A stretch of DNA of 64,000 bases from Burkholderiales bacterium (GCA_025354165.1 JANXNI010000052.1:82191-146190), one strand, 5' to 3'; shown: positions 55,077-63,994, counted from the stretch's first letter. A program made the numbers and translations. Notes: generated from the sequence alone by a model not told the origin.

Positions 55077-55879
55077 CAAATACGGGGACAGCTACGGCCG
55101 TACTGGCGGAAGACGAAACGCTGCTACGGCAGTTTCTGAAAAAGAAACTGGAGAAATTGTGGCCGGAACTCTCCGTCGTCGGTGAGGCCGAGCATGGTCT
55201 TGCCGCCGTCGAACTGATCGCCGCACTGAAACCGACGGTCGCGTTTCTGGACATTCGCATGCCGGAGTTAACCGGGCTCGAAGTCGCGACGCAAATCGCC
55301 GAAGTCAGCCCGGAAACGCATGTGGTGTTCGTCACCGCGTTTCATGAATATGCAGTCGCCGCGTTTGATCGCGGCGCAGTGGATTACGTGCTGAAACCGA
55401 TTGCCGAAGATCGCCTGATCACGACGATCGAGCGGCTTAAAGAGCGGATCGAAAACGAAGATCAGGATGCGCCGACGCTGCCTGAGAATCTGTCGCAACT
55501 CATCTCGACGCTCAAGCGGGAGATGCGCGGTGCGGCTGGCGGTACGCAGATTGAGTACCTGCGCTGGATTAAAGCATCGCTCGGCTCGACGCTCAAATTG
55601 ATCGACGTGAAGGACGTGCTGTTCCTCAACTCCGACGAGAAATACACTCGCGTAGTCACGATGGGCGAAGAAGCGCTCATCAGAAAACCGCTACGCGAAA
55701 TGCTCGATGAGCTCGATCCCAATATCTTCTGGCAAATCCATCGCGGCACGATCGTCAACGTTAACGCCATTGCGGGCGTCACTCGAGATTTTCGCGGCGA
55801 TGCGACGGTGAAAGTCAAGGATCACAAAGAGCAGTTGAAGGTCAGCCGACCATTTTCGCATTTGTTCAAGCAGATGTAG
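55067..55879 (+). CDS. LytTR-family response regulator
   Basis: A 270-residue regulator. The receiver domain (about 10–125) has the phospho-site aspartate in TVAFLDIRMPELTG near residue 62. The C-terminal LytTR DNA-binding domain (about 165–268) contains LIDVKDVLFLNSDEKYTRV, the RKPLREMLDELDPNIFWQIHR segment in parts, and the final KVSRPFSHLFKQM. Overlap with the kinase gene makes the pair a clear two-component system; its target genes are not evident. Confidence 0.93.
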   Translation: MGMTNTGTATAVLAEDETLLRQFLKKKLEKLWPELSVVGEAEHGLAAVELIAALKPTVAFLDIRMPELTGLEVATQIAEVSPETHVVFVTAFHEYAVAAFDRGAVDYVLKPIAEDRLITTIERLKERIENEDQDAPTLPENLSQLISTLKREMRGAAGGTQIEYLRWIKASLGSTLKLIDVKDVLFLNSDEKYTRVVTMGEEALIRKPLREMLDELDPNIFWQIHRGTIVNVNAIAGVTRDFRGDATVKVKDHKEQLKVSRPFSHLFKQM

Positions 55880-55901
55880 ACCACCTGCGGGTAGCAAAAG
55901 C

Positions 55902-56879
55902 TTAAACCCACTTGATCTTCCGAAAAAACGCCCAGAGCGTCGCGCTTCCCACCAGCATCAAACCCAGCGCATAGACGTAACCGTACGTCCATTCGAGCTC
56001 CGGCATTTGCTTGAAATTCATACCGTAGATCGTACCGACAATGCTGGGAACCATCAGGATTGCGCCCCAGCCAGCGAGCTTCTTGGTGACTTCGCTTTCG
56101 GCCAAGGTGATGAGCGAGAGATTGGTTTGCGTGGCGCTGTTTTCCATGTCACGCAAGTTGTCGAGCGACTCATTGATACGCGTGACGTGATCGAGCACAT
56201 CGCGAAAGTACGGACGCAATTCTTCGCGAAAAATGGGGTGCTTGTGCGTTAGTAGCCGACTGCAGATTTCAACCAACGGCGTTACCGCACGCCGCACACA
56301 CATGGTGTCGCGCTTGAGCGCGTACAGCGCCTCGGCAGCGACGCGTTTGTCGGTCTTCGCATCAAAAATTGTTTCCTCCAGCTTGTCGAGTCGATCTTCG
56401 AGTGCGTCGACCTCAGGGAACAGGCGGTCAACGACCGTGTCGATCAAGCCGTGCAGCGCGGCGCCGGGCCCAAGTGCCAAAAATTGCGGATCGTGTTCGA
56501 GCTCGGTGCGCAACGCCTTGAATCCGGTTTCGGCACGATGGCGCACGGTCAACACGAAATGCTCGCCGCAGTAAATATGCAACTCGCCATCAACAAAATC
56601 ACCCCCGTGTTGCTCGATTGTGTGCAGTACCAGAAATACAGTTGAACCGTACTCCTCGATCTTCGGGCGCTGCGAGCCGCGATTGGTGTCCTCGATAGCC
56701 AGTTCATGCAGATTGAATTCCTCCTGCATTGTTTCCAGCGCTTCGAGGGTCGGCTCGAAGAGCGCCACCCAAACAAACGCTCCCGCGGGCTGCGGCGTAT
56801 CGAGAAAATTGCTGATCGCTTCGATTTCCATCGGAGCCTGGCGAACGCCATTGATGTAGGCGGCGCAATCGATGAGCAT
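55902..56879 (-). CDS. corA: CorA-type magnesium/cobalt transporter
   Basis: A 325-residue divalent-cation channel. The cytoplasmic N-terminal domain runs to about residue 260, with a long helix around LDNLRDMENSATQTNLSLI. Two C-terminal membrane helices follow, with the selectivity motif YGMNFKQMPE between them and a basic end (FFRKIKWV). All CorA hallmarks are present. It converges on the LytTR regulator, with 22 bases between the stops. Confidence 0.94.
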   Translation of the reverse strand: MLIDCAAYINGVRQAPMEIEAISNFLDTPQPAGAFVWVALFEPTLEALETMQEEFNLHELAIEDTNRGSQRPKIEEYGSTVFLVLHTIEQHGGDFVDGELHIYCGEHFVLTVRHRAETGFKALRTELEHDPQFLALGPGAALHGLIDTVVDRLFPEVDALEDRLDKLEETIFDAKTDKRVAAEALYALKRDTMCVRRAVTPLVEICSRLLTHKHPIFREELRPYFRDVLDHVTRINESLDNLRDMENSATQTNLSLITLAESEVTKKLAGWGAILMVPSIVGTIYGMNFKQMPELEWTYGYVYALGLMLVGSATLWAFFRKIKWV

Positions 56880-56976
56880 GATTGAACTTTGCTGCCGCGC
56901 AAGCGGCTTGGGTCAGTATTCAAGTAATTATGCGATGTGTCCAACAGCCAGACCCATCGTGTAGCAAAATAGGCTG

Positions 56977-58800
56977 ATGGCCTCCGTTAAGTCACCTCCC
57001 GTACCTGCTCCTTCCAACGCGGCTGCGAAGCCAGAATCGCAGGGTGACCGCGCGCTGACGCTCGAGTTGGTGCTGCGCGAAGTGGCGGCCGATGGACTGG
57101 TAGACGTTGGGGCAATTGACGAACTGCGCACCCTCGCAAAGTTTCGCAGTTACGAACACCCTCTGATACTAATCGCGGAACAGAAATGGCGCAGCAACAA
57201 GCCACCGAAACGCGTGCTGACACTTGAGGCGCTGTCGGAATGGCTGGCGGGCCGCTTGAATGTGCCCTACCTGCACATCGATCCGCTCAAGGTGGATTTC
57301 TCGGCGGTCGGCTCGGTGATGAGCACGAGCTACGCCAACCGCTATCGCATCCTGCCGGTCGCGGTAACGCCGGATTCGGTGACGGTGGCGACCAGCGAGC
57401 CGTTCGTGCGCTCGTGGATTCCGGAGCTTTCGAGTTTGCTGCGTCGCCGCGTAGAGCTGGTGTTTGCCAATCCGCTGGATGTGAAGCGCTACGTCGCCGA
57501 GTTCTTTGCGCTGGCGCAATCGGTGCGTCGGGCGCAGGAAAAATCGGTTGACGACAAGAGCACGATCTCGTCGTTTGAACAACTGGTGCAGTTGGGCGGG
57601 CAGGGCGGCGGCATTACGCCGGACGCCAATGACCGTCACATTATTCGCATCGTCGACTGGCTGTGGCAGTACGCGTTTGAGCAGCGCGCCAGTGACATTC
57701 ATATCGAGCCGCGTCGCGATTCCGGCGTGGTGCGATTTCGCATTGACGGCGTGCTACATCAGGTTTATCAGATTCCACAAGCCGTACATACCGCGATGGT
57801 CAGCCGCGTGAAATTGCTCGCGCGCATGGAGATTGTCGAGAAGCGCCGTCCGCAGGATGGCCGCATTAAAACGGTGACGCCCGAAGGTGTGGAGGTCGAA
57901 CTTCGCGTGGCGACGATGCCGACCGCGTTCGGCGAAAAAATCGTGATGCGTATCTTCGACCCGGAAGTGCTCCTGCGCGACTTCCGCGATCTTGGTTTTA
58001 GCGATGATGATCTCTCGCGTTGGGAGGCGATGATCGCGAAACCGCACGGCATTATTCTGGTTACCGGGCCAACCGGCTCAGGCAAAACGACCACGCTTTA
58101 TTCAACGCTGAAGACGCTCGCCACGCCCGAGGTCAATGTGTGCACGGTGGAAGACCCGATTGAAATGGTTGAGCCGTCGTTTAACCAGATGCAGGTGCAA
58201 CCGCAGATTGGCGTGGACTTCGAGAGCGGCGTGCGCACGCTGATGCGGCAGGACCCGGACATCATCATGGTCGGTGAAATTCGCGATCTGCCCACGGCTG
58301 AGATGGCGGTGCAGGCGGCGTTGACGGGGCATCTGGTACTCACGACTTTGCACACAAACGACGCACCGACGGCGATCACGCGACTGATCGATCTGGGCGT
58401 CCCGCCCTACCTTGTCAATTCGACCGTGGTCGGCGTCATGGCGCAGCGTCTTGTGCGCACATTGTGCTCAAACTGCAAAGAACCTGCGGGGCCGATGGGC
58501 GACGATGATTGGGCAGCGCTCACCAAACCGTATCGTGCGACGAAACCCGCGACGACGTACAAGGCTGTAGGTTGTCTCGATTGCCGCATGACAGGGTATC
58601 GAGGCCGCGCTGGTTTGTATGAAGTCATGGTGATGACGCCGGAATTGCGGAAACTTGTGATTAACGGGGCGAGCATGGACGACTTGCGCGAGCAGGCATT
58701 TCGCGACGGCATGAAACCATTGCGTGCGTCCGGTGCGCACAAAATTGCTACAGGTTTGACGACCGTGGAAGAGGTGGAGCGCGTTGCGCCACCGGTTTAG
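56977..58800 (+). CDS. GspE/PilB-family secretion ATPase
   Basis: A 607-residue ATPase of type II secretion or type IV pilus assembly. An N-terminal GspE_N/MshEN domain covers about residues 60–180. The Walker A motif is VTGPTGSGKTTTLY near residue 365, the Asp box VEDPIEM, Walker B DPDIIMVGEIRD and the His box LVLTTLHTNDAP. A four-cysteine zinc module is split between CSNCKEP near 497 and CLDCRMTGYRG near 535. No other secretion or pilus gene lies within the window, so it is an orphan here. Confidence 0.92.
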   Translation: MASVKSPPVPAPSNAAAKPESQGDRALTLELVLREVAADGLVDVGAIDELRTLAKFRSYEHPLILIAEQKWRSNKPPKRVLTLEALSEWLAGRLNVPYLHIDPLKVDFSAVGSVMSTSYANRYRILPVAVTPDSVTVATSEPFVRSWIPELSSLLRRRVELVFANPLDVKRYVAEFFALAQSVRRAQEKSVDDKSTISSFEQLVQLGGQGGGITPDANDRHIIRIVDWLWQYAFEQRASDIHIEPRRDSGVVRFRIDGVLHQVYQIPQAVHTAMVSRVKLLARMEIVEKRRPQDGRIKTVTPEGVEVELRVATMPTAFGEKIVMRIFDPEVLLRDFRDLGFSDDDLSRWEAMIAKPHGIILVTGPTGSGKTTTLYSTLKTLATPEVNVCTVEDPIEMVEPSFNQMQVQPQIGVDFESGVRTLMRQDPDIIMVGEIRDLPTAEMAVQAALTGHLVLTTLHTNDAPTAITRLIDLGVPPYLVNSTVVGVMAQRLVRTLCSNCKEPAGPMGDDDWAALTKPYRATKPATTYKAVGCLDCRMTGYRGRAGLYEVMVMTPELRKLVINGASMDDLREQAFRDGMKPLRASGAHKIATGLTTVEEVERVAPPV

Positions 58801-58814
58801 TCCCCAGCTGTCTC

Positions 58815-58879
58815 TTGTGGGAGCGGTTCTACCGCGATGGTTGATGTGCGGATAAATCGCGGTAGAACCGCTCCTACAA
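58815..58879. repeat. REP-like repeat (GGAGCGGTT type)
   Basis: TTGTGGGAGCGGTTCTACCGCGAT and ATCGCGGTAGAACCGCTCCTACAA form a long, almost perfect inverted repeat. It separates the ATPase gene from gnd and is related to the copy at 14607–14672. Confidence 0.75.
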
Positions 58880-58919
58880 AGTGTGAGTTCGAGTGAATAA
58901 GATTTACGGAGGAAATATT

Positions 58920-59825
58920 TTGCAAATCGTACTAATTGGTCTGGGCAAAATGGGAGCCAACATGGCGCGGCGCTGGGCGCGTGGTGGCGTGAACGTCGTG
59001 GCGTTTGACCGAAGTGCTGAAGCTCGCGATTCGGTCGCGGAGGTCAACATTACTGCGGTTGCATCGCTCGCTGAGGCGCTGACAAAAGAGGCTACGCCGC
59101 GCATCGTCTGGCTCATGTTGCCGTCCGGCGAAATCACTGAAAGCACCATCGACACGCTGATCCCGATGATGAGCAAAGACGATTTGCTCGTCGACGGCGG
59201 CAACGCGAACTACAAAGACTCGGTGCGTCGCGCGGTGAAGGTCAATGCTGCCGGAATCGGCTACGCTGACGTCGGTGTGTCCGGCGGCGTGTGGGGCTTG
59301 CAGAACGGTTACTGCGTCATGACGGGCGCGACGCCCGAGAGCTACGCAATGCTCAAACCGTATCTCGAAGTGCTTGCACCGTCGAAGACTCAGGGCATTG
59401 TGCACGCAGGCGCAGTCGGCGCAGGACACTACGCCAAGATGATTCACAACGGCATCGAATACGGCATGATGCAGGCACTGGCTGAAGGCTTTGCATTGAT
59501 GGAGGCGAAGAAGGATTTCGCGATGCCCATAGCCGAGATTGCCGAGGCCTGGCGCGACGGCTCCGTGGTGCGTTCGTGGCTTCTGGATTTGACGGCTGCG
59601 ACGCTCAAAAAACCGGAAGAGATCGCAGCGATTGCGCCGTATGTTGCGGACTCCGGCGAGGGCCGTTGGGCGGTCGAGGCGATGCTCGATTTGGGCGTGC
59701 CAGCACCGGTCACGGCACTTGCATTAACGACGCGTTTTGCGACGCAAGGCAAGGGTGACTACGCCGCCAAACTACTTGCGCAAATGCGAGCGGGGTTTGG
59801 TGGGCACGCTGTCAAAAAGCAATAA
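58920..59825 (+). CDS. gnd: 6-phosphogluconate dehydrogenase, decarboxylating (short form)
   Basis: Oxidises 6-phosphogluconate to ribulose 5-phosphate and CO2. The start is decided by a GGAGG site at 58908–58912 followed by seven bases and a TTG at 58920 (MQIVLIGLGKMGANMARRW). A GTG at 58893 is in frame but poorly placed. The resulting 301 residues are the short class (GndA-like). Motifs are the NAD(P) fold GLGKMG, the substrate segment DGGNANYKDS, and the catalytic KMIHNGIEYG. gntK follows after 98 bases. Confidence 0.92.
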   Translation: MQIVLIGLGKMGANMARRWARGGVNVVAFDRSAEARDSVAEVNITAVASLAEALTKEATPRIVWLMLPSGEITESTIDTLIPMMSKDDLLVDGGNANYKDSVRRAVKVNAAGIGYADVGVSGGVWGLQNGYCVMTGATPESYAMLKPYLEVLAPSKTQGIVHAGAVGAGHYAKMIHNGIEYGMMQALAEGFALMEAKKDFAMPIAEIAEAWRDGSVVRSWLLDLTAATLKKPEEIAAIAPYVADSGEGRWAVEAMLDLGVPAPVTALALTTRFATQGKGDYAAKLLAQMRAGFGGHAVKKQ

Positions 59826-59853
59826 TTTACCGATGATGGTGGGTACATATTGT

Positions 59854-59916
59854 CCCCTCTCCCCCGGCGGGAGAGGGTTAAGGTGAGGGGGGTGGTGGAA
59901 ACCGCAACCAAGGTAG
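59854..59916. repeat. Half copy of the CT/GA-rich double-hairpin repeat
   Basis: CCCCTCTCCCCC and GGGAGAGGG form a hairpin, followed by a GGTGGTGGAAACCGCAACC core similar to the reversed core of the copies in dnaX and in the DUF3445 gene. The second hairpin is missing. Confidence 0.7.
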
Positions 59917-59923
59917 CCATAGC

Positions 59924-60412
59924 ATGAGCCCCATCGTCATCATGGGCGTTTCAGGCTGCGGCAAAACCACGGTTGGTGCGGCGTTAGCTGAACGACTCAA
60001 CGCAATCTTTCTCGACGCCGATGATTTTCATCCTGCCGCCAACGTAGAAAAGATGCGCACCGGAACGCCACTCAACGATGAAGATCGCGCACCGTGGTTA
60101 GCCACGCTCAATCGTGAGTTGCGTGAACGTCGTCAGCGTGGCGAACGTGCCGTGCTCGCGTGCTCTGCGCTAAAACTTCGTTATCGTGAAGCCATCGGCA
60201 CGCAGCTAGCGCACGTCGACTGGATTTTTCTAGACGGCAGTTTCGAGGTGATCGCCGAGCGCATGCGCACACGTCCCAATCACTACATGCCGGAATCGTT
60301 GTTGCGTAGCCAGTTTGAAGCGCTGGAGAGGCCCGACAACGCTATCTGCATTTCAATTGAATTGAGCGCCGCCGAGCAAGTTGAAGCTGCGCTTTCGGCG
60401 CTTGCGGTTTAG
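59924..60412 (+). CDS. gntK: Gluconokinase
   Basis: Phosphorylates gluconate to 6-phosphogluconate, the substrate of the enzyme encoded just upstream. The 162 residues have the P-loop MGVSGCGKTT near residue 7, the DADDFHPAANVEKMRTG substrate loop, and ALKLRYREAI followed by VDWIFLDGSFE. This is the small P-loop gluconokinase family. The gnd–gntK pairing suggests a gluconate or pentose-phosphate unit, but a half repeat lies between the genes. Confidence 0.93.
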   Translation: MSPIVIMGVSGCGKTTVGAALAERLNAIFLDADDFHPAANVEKMRTGTPLNDEDRAPWLATLNRELRERRQRGERAVLACSALKLRYREAIGTQLAHVDWIFLDGSFEVIAERMRTRPNHYMPESLLRSQFEALERPDNAICISIELSAAEQVEAALSALAV

Positions 60413-60448
60413 CTATTCTTACTTAGCAGACGTCACAGATTTTTTTTC

Positions 60449-60551
60449 CGTCATGCTCGGGCCACAAGCACGGGGATCCAGGGCGCGTGGAATAGCCACG
60501 TGCTTTTGGAGCGCAACCTTTCTGGATTCCCGCTTGAAGCGAGAATGACGC
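60449..60551. repeat. Dispersed GTCATTC-type inverted repeat
   Basis: CGTCATGCTCGGGCCACAAG and GGGGATCCAGG on the left are matched by CTGGATTCCCGCTTGAAGCG and AGAATGACG on the right. It is related to the copy at 10796–10914. Confidence 0.7.
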
Positions 60552-60583
60552 CAAGCTAAAGCAACCTGCTAATTAGGTCGCAA

Positions 60584-60835
60584 CTACGCCGCTTTCGCAA
60601 CACAGCCCTCTGGCTTGTAAACGCGCTCCAACGACGCTGGATATTTGCCAAGTTTGCTGGCGGGACGGCGTGGCCGGACGACCAGTTCACCGCCGCAATT
60701 GGGGCAAATGCCCGCGAGCTTTGTACTCACACAGTCTGCACAAAACGTGCATTCGAAAGTGCAAATGCGCGCCTCGGTCGATTCGTTCGGCAAATCTTTA
60801 TTGCAACATTCGCAGTTCGGACGGAGCGCCAGCAC
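60584..60835 (-). CDS. DUF1272 zinc-ribbon-like protein
   Basis: An 83-residue protein of the DUF1272 family. Seven of its cysteines occur in likely metal-binding pairs (CECCNKDL, CTFECTFCADC, CPNCGGEL). The basic stretch RPRRPASKLGKYPAS follows. The family has no assigned function. It is transcribed in the same direction as the upstream yhbY gene, with 21 bases between them, so the two may share a transcript. Confidence 0.87.
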   Translation of the reverse strand: MLALRPNCECCNKDLPNESTEARICTFECTFCADCVSTKLAGICPNCGGELVVRPRRPASKLGKYPASLERVYKPEGCVAKAA

Positions 60836-60856
60836 GATTTAATTTTCGCAGAACGC

Positions 60857-62092
60857 TTAGCCCATGCGCCGACGCGTGCGGGGCGCTGGAGCACCGCCGC
60901 CCCCGCCTGAGCCGCTGCGGGTGAAGCCGCTTGGTTTGCCGGTTACGCCATCGCGATTGCCTGAGCCACCGCGAGCGCTGAAGCCGCCACCCGCAGGAGC
61001 CGGGCGACGGTCGCCCGAGAATCCGCCGCCGCCACCACCACCGCCGCGATCTCCATAGCCACTTGTGCCACCACCGTTGCCGCCGCCATAACCTCCGCCA
61101 CCCGTGCCGCCACCGCTGCGTCCGTCAGATGACGGCTCACGGCGATCACCCCAGCGCGCGCGCGGCGCACCGGAGCCGGTACCACCTTCGTTGCCGCGAC
61201 CATAGCCGCCGCCTTGACCGCCACCGGTGCCGCCCCGGTTGTAACCACCGCCACCGCCTGCGTAGCCCGAGCCACCTGCGCTGCCGCCGTTACGGTCGTA
61301 ACCGCCACCGCCGTAGCCTGAACCGCCAGGGGGCGTGTTGCCGCCATAGCCGCTACGGCTGCGTGGTGGGCCACCCGATGGCCCGGCACCGCCTCCGGCC
61401 GCGTTGCCGAACCTTGAACCACCGCCTGCGTTGCCGCCTCCGGCGTAACCACCGCGACCACCAGCACCGCCACGCGATGCGCCATCACCATACGGAGCGC
61501 GCCCACGCGGTGCCGTTGCAGCGAAGCCGTCCTTCTCTTCACGACGGCGAGTGCCCAGCGCTTCTTCACCACCCGCACGTGCGGCACCACGACGGTCTTT
61601 CGGCGCCCAGCCTTCGCGACGTGGCGCAGGTGGAATCTCGCCATAACGGCGACGCTCGCCGTGCGGCAGCGCCGAGCCTGAGCGTGCGCCCGTTGGAGGC
61701 TCTGCATTCGCCCATTCAGCGGGCAGTTTGGTGCGTGGCCCGCGACCTGATTTACCAGCTTTAACGGTAGCCGCGTCTTGCTCTGCATCATCGTCTGCGC
61801 CAGCCTCACCTGCGGCGTTGCGCCACAGCACGAGCAACTTGCCCAGATGCTGCACGCTCTCGCAGCCCATCTTCTCGCAGATTTCGTTGAGGAAACCCAC
61901 GCGGATTTCGCGCTCGTCGGACATCACACGCACCTTGATCAGCGCATGGGCGGTGAGCGCGAGGTCAATCTCGTGCAGGACGGCAGGCGTGAGTCCGTGT
62001 TGACCGACCATCACCACCGGATCAAGATGATGCGCGGCAGCGCGCAGAGCGCGTCGGGCGCTAGATGAAAGGGTGGAGGTTGCGGCGGTCAT
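60857..62092 (-). CDS. yhbY: YhbY-type RNA-binding protein with long glycine-rich tail
   Basis: A 411-residue protein. Residues about 10–100 form the CRS1-YhbY domain, which binds the large-subunit RNA during ribosome assembly (PVVMVGQHGLTPAVLHEIDLAL is read across this stretch in parts, then ALIKVRV and VQHLGKLLVLWRN). After a charged linker, residues about 195–405 are dominated by GG, GYGG, SGG and R-rich repeats, like RGG-box proteins. Usual YhbY proteins are about 100 residues. It is divergent from rlmE, another ribosome maturation gene, which is the usual arrangement. Confidence 0.87.
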   Translation of the reverse strand: MTAATSTLSSSARRALRAAAHHLDPVVMVGQHGLTPAVLHEIDLALTAHALIKVRVMSDEREIRVGFLNEICEKMGCESVQHLGKLLVLWRNAAGEAGADDDAEQDAATVKAGKSGRGPRTKLPAEWANAEPPTGARSGSALPHGERRRYGEIPPAPRREGWAPKDRRGAARAGGEEALGTRRREEKDGFAATAPRGRAPYGDGASRGGAGGRGGYAGGGNAGGGSRFGNAAGGGAGPSGGPPRSRSGYGGNTPPGGSGYGGGGYDRNGGSAGGSGYAGGGGGYNRGGTGGGQGGGYGRGNEGGTGSGAPRARWGDRREPSSDGRSGGGTGGGGYGGGNGGGTSGYGDRGGGGGGGGFSGDRRPAPAGGGFSARGGSGNRDGVTGKPSGFTRSGSGGGGGAPAPRTRRRMG

Positions 62093-62112
62093 CTTGAAAT
62101 TTCTTGTTCTTC

Positions 62113-62126
62113 AGGGAATATTCCCT
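62113..62126. promoter_or_regulatory. 14-bp perfect palindrome between yhbY and rlmE
   Basis: AGGGAATATTCCCT lies in the 138-bp divergent promoter region, 21 bases upstream of the yhbY start. It may be a regulator site or a leader hairpin; its role is unknown. Confidence 0.4.
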
Positions 62127-62230
62127 TGATTATCTCGCGTTACCGCCCGTGCAGGCGCGAGCGAACGGTCTAAACGTCGATAATTCAAGCCCTTTTGTGC
62201 ATCCACGCGCCGCGCCTGCTCAACCACGCC

Positions 62231-62863
62231 ATGCTTAACCCTTCCGCCAAACGCCACAAATCGAACAAAGACTGGATGATGGAGCACGTCAACGACCCGT
62301 ACGTGCAGAAGGCAAAACAGGAGGGCTACCGCTCGCGGGCGGCGTACAAACTGATCGAAATCGACACCAAGGACAAGCTCATCAAACCGGGCAGCGTGAT
62401 CGTTGATCTGGGTTCTGCGCCGGGTAGCTGGAGCCAGGTCGCTGCCCGAAAAATAGGCAACACGGGTCGCATCATCGCCATTGATTTACTGGAGATGCAG
62501 GGCATGGGGCACGTTGAATTCATTCAGGGCGATTTCAGCGAAGCGGGGCCGCTGGCGCAGATCGAGGCAATGCTGGTGGGCGCGAAGGTTGATCTGGTGA
62601 TGAGCGACATGCTGCCAAACATGAGCGGCGTTCCCACGATTGATTCAGCGCGGGCGATTTACCTGTGCGAGCTGGCGGCGGAGTTTGCCCTTGCTCACTT
62701 GAAGCCAGACGGCAAATTTTTAACCAAGGCGTATCAGGGGCCGGGCTACGAAGAGTTTTTTCAGCAACTTAAAAAGCAGTTCAAAACCGTGGCCAGCCGC
62801 AAGCCGGATGCGTCGCGCGACCGCAGCGCCGAGCTGTTTTTACTGGCTTCCGGATTGAAGTAA
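62231..62863 (+). CDS. rlmE: 23S rRNA 2'-O-methyltransferase RlmE (FtsJ)
   Basis: Methylates U2552 of 23S rRNA in the peptidyl-transferase centre. I chose the ATG at 62231 (MLNPSAKRHKSNKDWMMEHV), giving 210 residues, the normal length. The SAM-binding motif is VDLGSAPGSWSQVA near residue 57. The KDKE catalytic residues lie in YKLIEIDTKDK, LVMSDMLPN and LTKAYQGPGYEEF. It is divergent from yhbY. ftsH usually follows rlmE; here a 116-bp repeat and an insertion sequence follow instead. Confidence 0.95.
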   Translation: MLNPSAKRHKSNKDWMMEHVNDPYVQKAKQEGYRSRAAYKLIEIDTKDKLIKPGSVIVDLGSAPGSWSQVAARKIGNTGRIIAIDLLEMQGMGHVEFIQGDFSEAGPLAQIEAMLVGAKVDLVMSDMLPNMSGVPTIDSARAIYLCELAAEFALAHLKPDGKFLTKAYQGPGYEEFFQQLKKQFKTVASRKPDASRDRSAELFLLASGLK

Positions 62864-62892
62864 TCGATGTTTTTCGGCACGCGCATGGTCAT

Positions 62893-62954
62893 CAGCTTTT
62901 TCTTGTAATGGGGCACGCATAGGGGCTGAGTCAACAAAAAGCCTAAAGTCGATA
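62893..62954. repeat. 116-bp palindromic repeat, left half of split copy F
   Basis: Bases 1–62 of the element, starting CAGCTTTTTCTTGTAATGG, with inner arm TAGGGGCTGA and centre AGTCGATA. It is interrupted immediately after the centre by the IS1595-family element. The right half must lie beyond the window, where only AGTCGA (63995–64000) is visible. Confidence 0.85.
62947..62954. repeat. Target-site duplication of the insertion sequence, left copy
   Basis: AGTCGATA directly precedes the left inverted repeat. The right flank begins AGTCGA at 63995–64000 and is cut by the window end. Uninterrupted repeat copies B and C carry the same AGTCGATA at their centre, and IS1595-family elements are known to duplicate 8 bp. 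Confidence 0.85.
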
Positions 62955-63994
62955 CCTGATTAGCAAGCTGTCTCAGGAAGGGTTGAAACGTAGGCTGTAT
63001 CTATGTACAGTTGCGCTTTTCAAGGCACTCCGGAGTCATCCATGCCCATGAACCGCATCCAGTTTCAGCCCGGTTTGTCGCTTTCAGCGTTCCTGCGCGA
63101 CTACGGCACCGAGGCGCAGTGCGAAGCCGCGGTGGTGGCGGCACGCTGGCCCGAGGGCTTTGTCTGTGATCGCTGTCGCTGCACCCGGTTCAGCCCCACT
63201 CACAACGGTCGCAGGCTCTGGCAGTGCAAGGACTGCGGCTACCAGAGCTCCTCGATTGTGGGCAGCGTCATGGAGCACACCAAGCTGGCGCTCACGACCT
63301 GGTTTCTGGCCATGTACTGGGTGACGCAGAGTAAGAACGGTATCTCGGCACTCGCGCTGATGCGCTACGTGGGCGTGAGCTATCCCACCGCATGGCTGTT
63401 ACGGCACAAGCTCATGCAGGTGATGTTTGAGCGCGAGCAGGCCACACTCCTTTCGGGGCGGATCGAGATCGATGATGCCTTCCTCGGTGGCGAGCAGCCG
63501 GGCCGTCAGGGCCGAGGCGGCAACAAAGTCCCCTTCCTCGCGGCCGTTGAGACCGACCTGCGAGGACGACCGCAGATCGTGCGCTTTGACCGGGTGGACA
63601 ACCACGGCATAGCTGCCATTCAGGCGTGGGCCACCGCGGCCATCGCGCCCGAGAGTCTGGTGCTCTCCGACGGCTGGCCGGGATTCACTCAGCTATCAAG
63701 CCTCGTGCAATGCCACGAGCCGCACATCACGGGGCACGGCCCGAAAGCGGCGAAGCATCCTGAGTTTCACTGGGTCAATACCTTGCTGTCGAACTTAAAG
63801 ACCGCACTGGCGGGCACCTTTCACGCCTTTGCGTTCAGGAAGTACGGCCACCGCTATCTGGCGGAGTTCGCCTATCGATTCAATCGGCGATCAAACCTGA
63901 AGGCGATGCTGCCCAGACTGTTGCACGCCGCCGTTGCCTCAAGCCCTCAGCCACTACGCAAAATAAGGCTTCCTGAGACAGCTTGCTAATCAGG
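62955..63994 (+). mobile_element. IS1595-family insertion sequence, complete
   Basis: A 1040-bp element with perfect 26-bp terminal inverted repeats. The left one (62955–62980) begins CCTGATTAGC and ends TCTCAGGAAG; the right one (63969–63994) is its exact reverse complement. One transposase gene fills the inside, and its stop lies in the right terminal repeat. Intact ends and gene suggest recent and possibly active transposition. Confidence 0.9.
63042..63989 (+). CDS. IS1595-family transposase
   Basis: A 315-residue transposase from the ATG at 63042, which has a CGGAG site six bases ahead; an in-frame ATG at 63003 also exists. The N-terminal zinc ribbon is CDRCRCTRF with WQCKDCGYQSS. The DDE/DDD-type catalytic domain has the first acidic residue in GRIEIDDAFLGGE, the second in LVLSDGWPGF, and a later HWVNTLLSNLKTALAGTFHA segment. 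The final residues (PETAC) are encoded in the right terminal repeat. No frameshift is seen, so it looks intact. Confidence 0.93.
   Translation: MPMNRIQFQPGLSLSAFLRDYGTEAQCEAAVVAARWPEGFVCDRCRCTRFSPTHNGRRLWQCKDCGYQSSSIVGSVMEHTKLALTTWFLAMYWVTQSKNGISALALMRYVGVSYPTAWLLRHKLMQVMFEREQATLLSGRIEIDDAFLGGEQPGRQGRGGNKVPFLAAVETDLRGRPQIVRFDRVDNHGIAAIQAWATAAIAPESLVLSDGWPGFTQLSSLVQCHEPHITGHGPKAAKHPEFHWVNTLLSNLKTALAGTFHAFAFRKYGHRYLAEFAYRFNRRSNLKAMLPRLLHAAVASSPQPLRKIRLPETAC

Noticed and set aside
61063..61764. Long plus-strand frame opposite the yhbY tail
   Set aside because: It is the shadow of a glycine-rich repetitive coding region; its His/Arg-rich product has no protein-like features.
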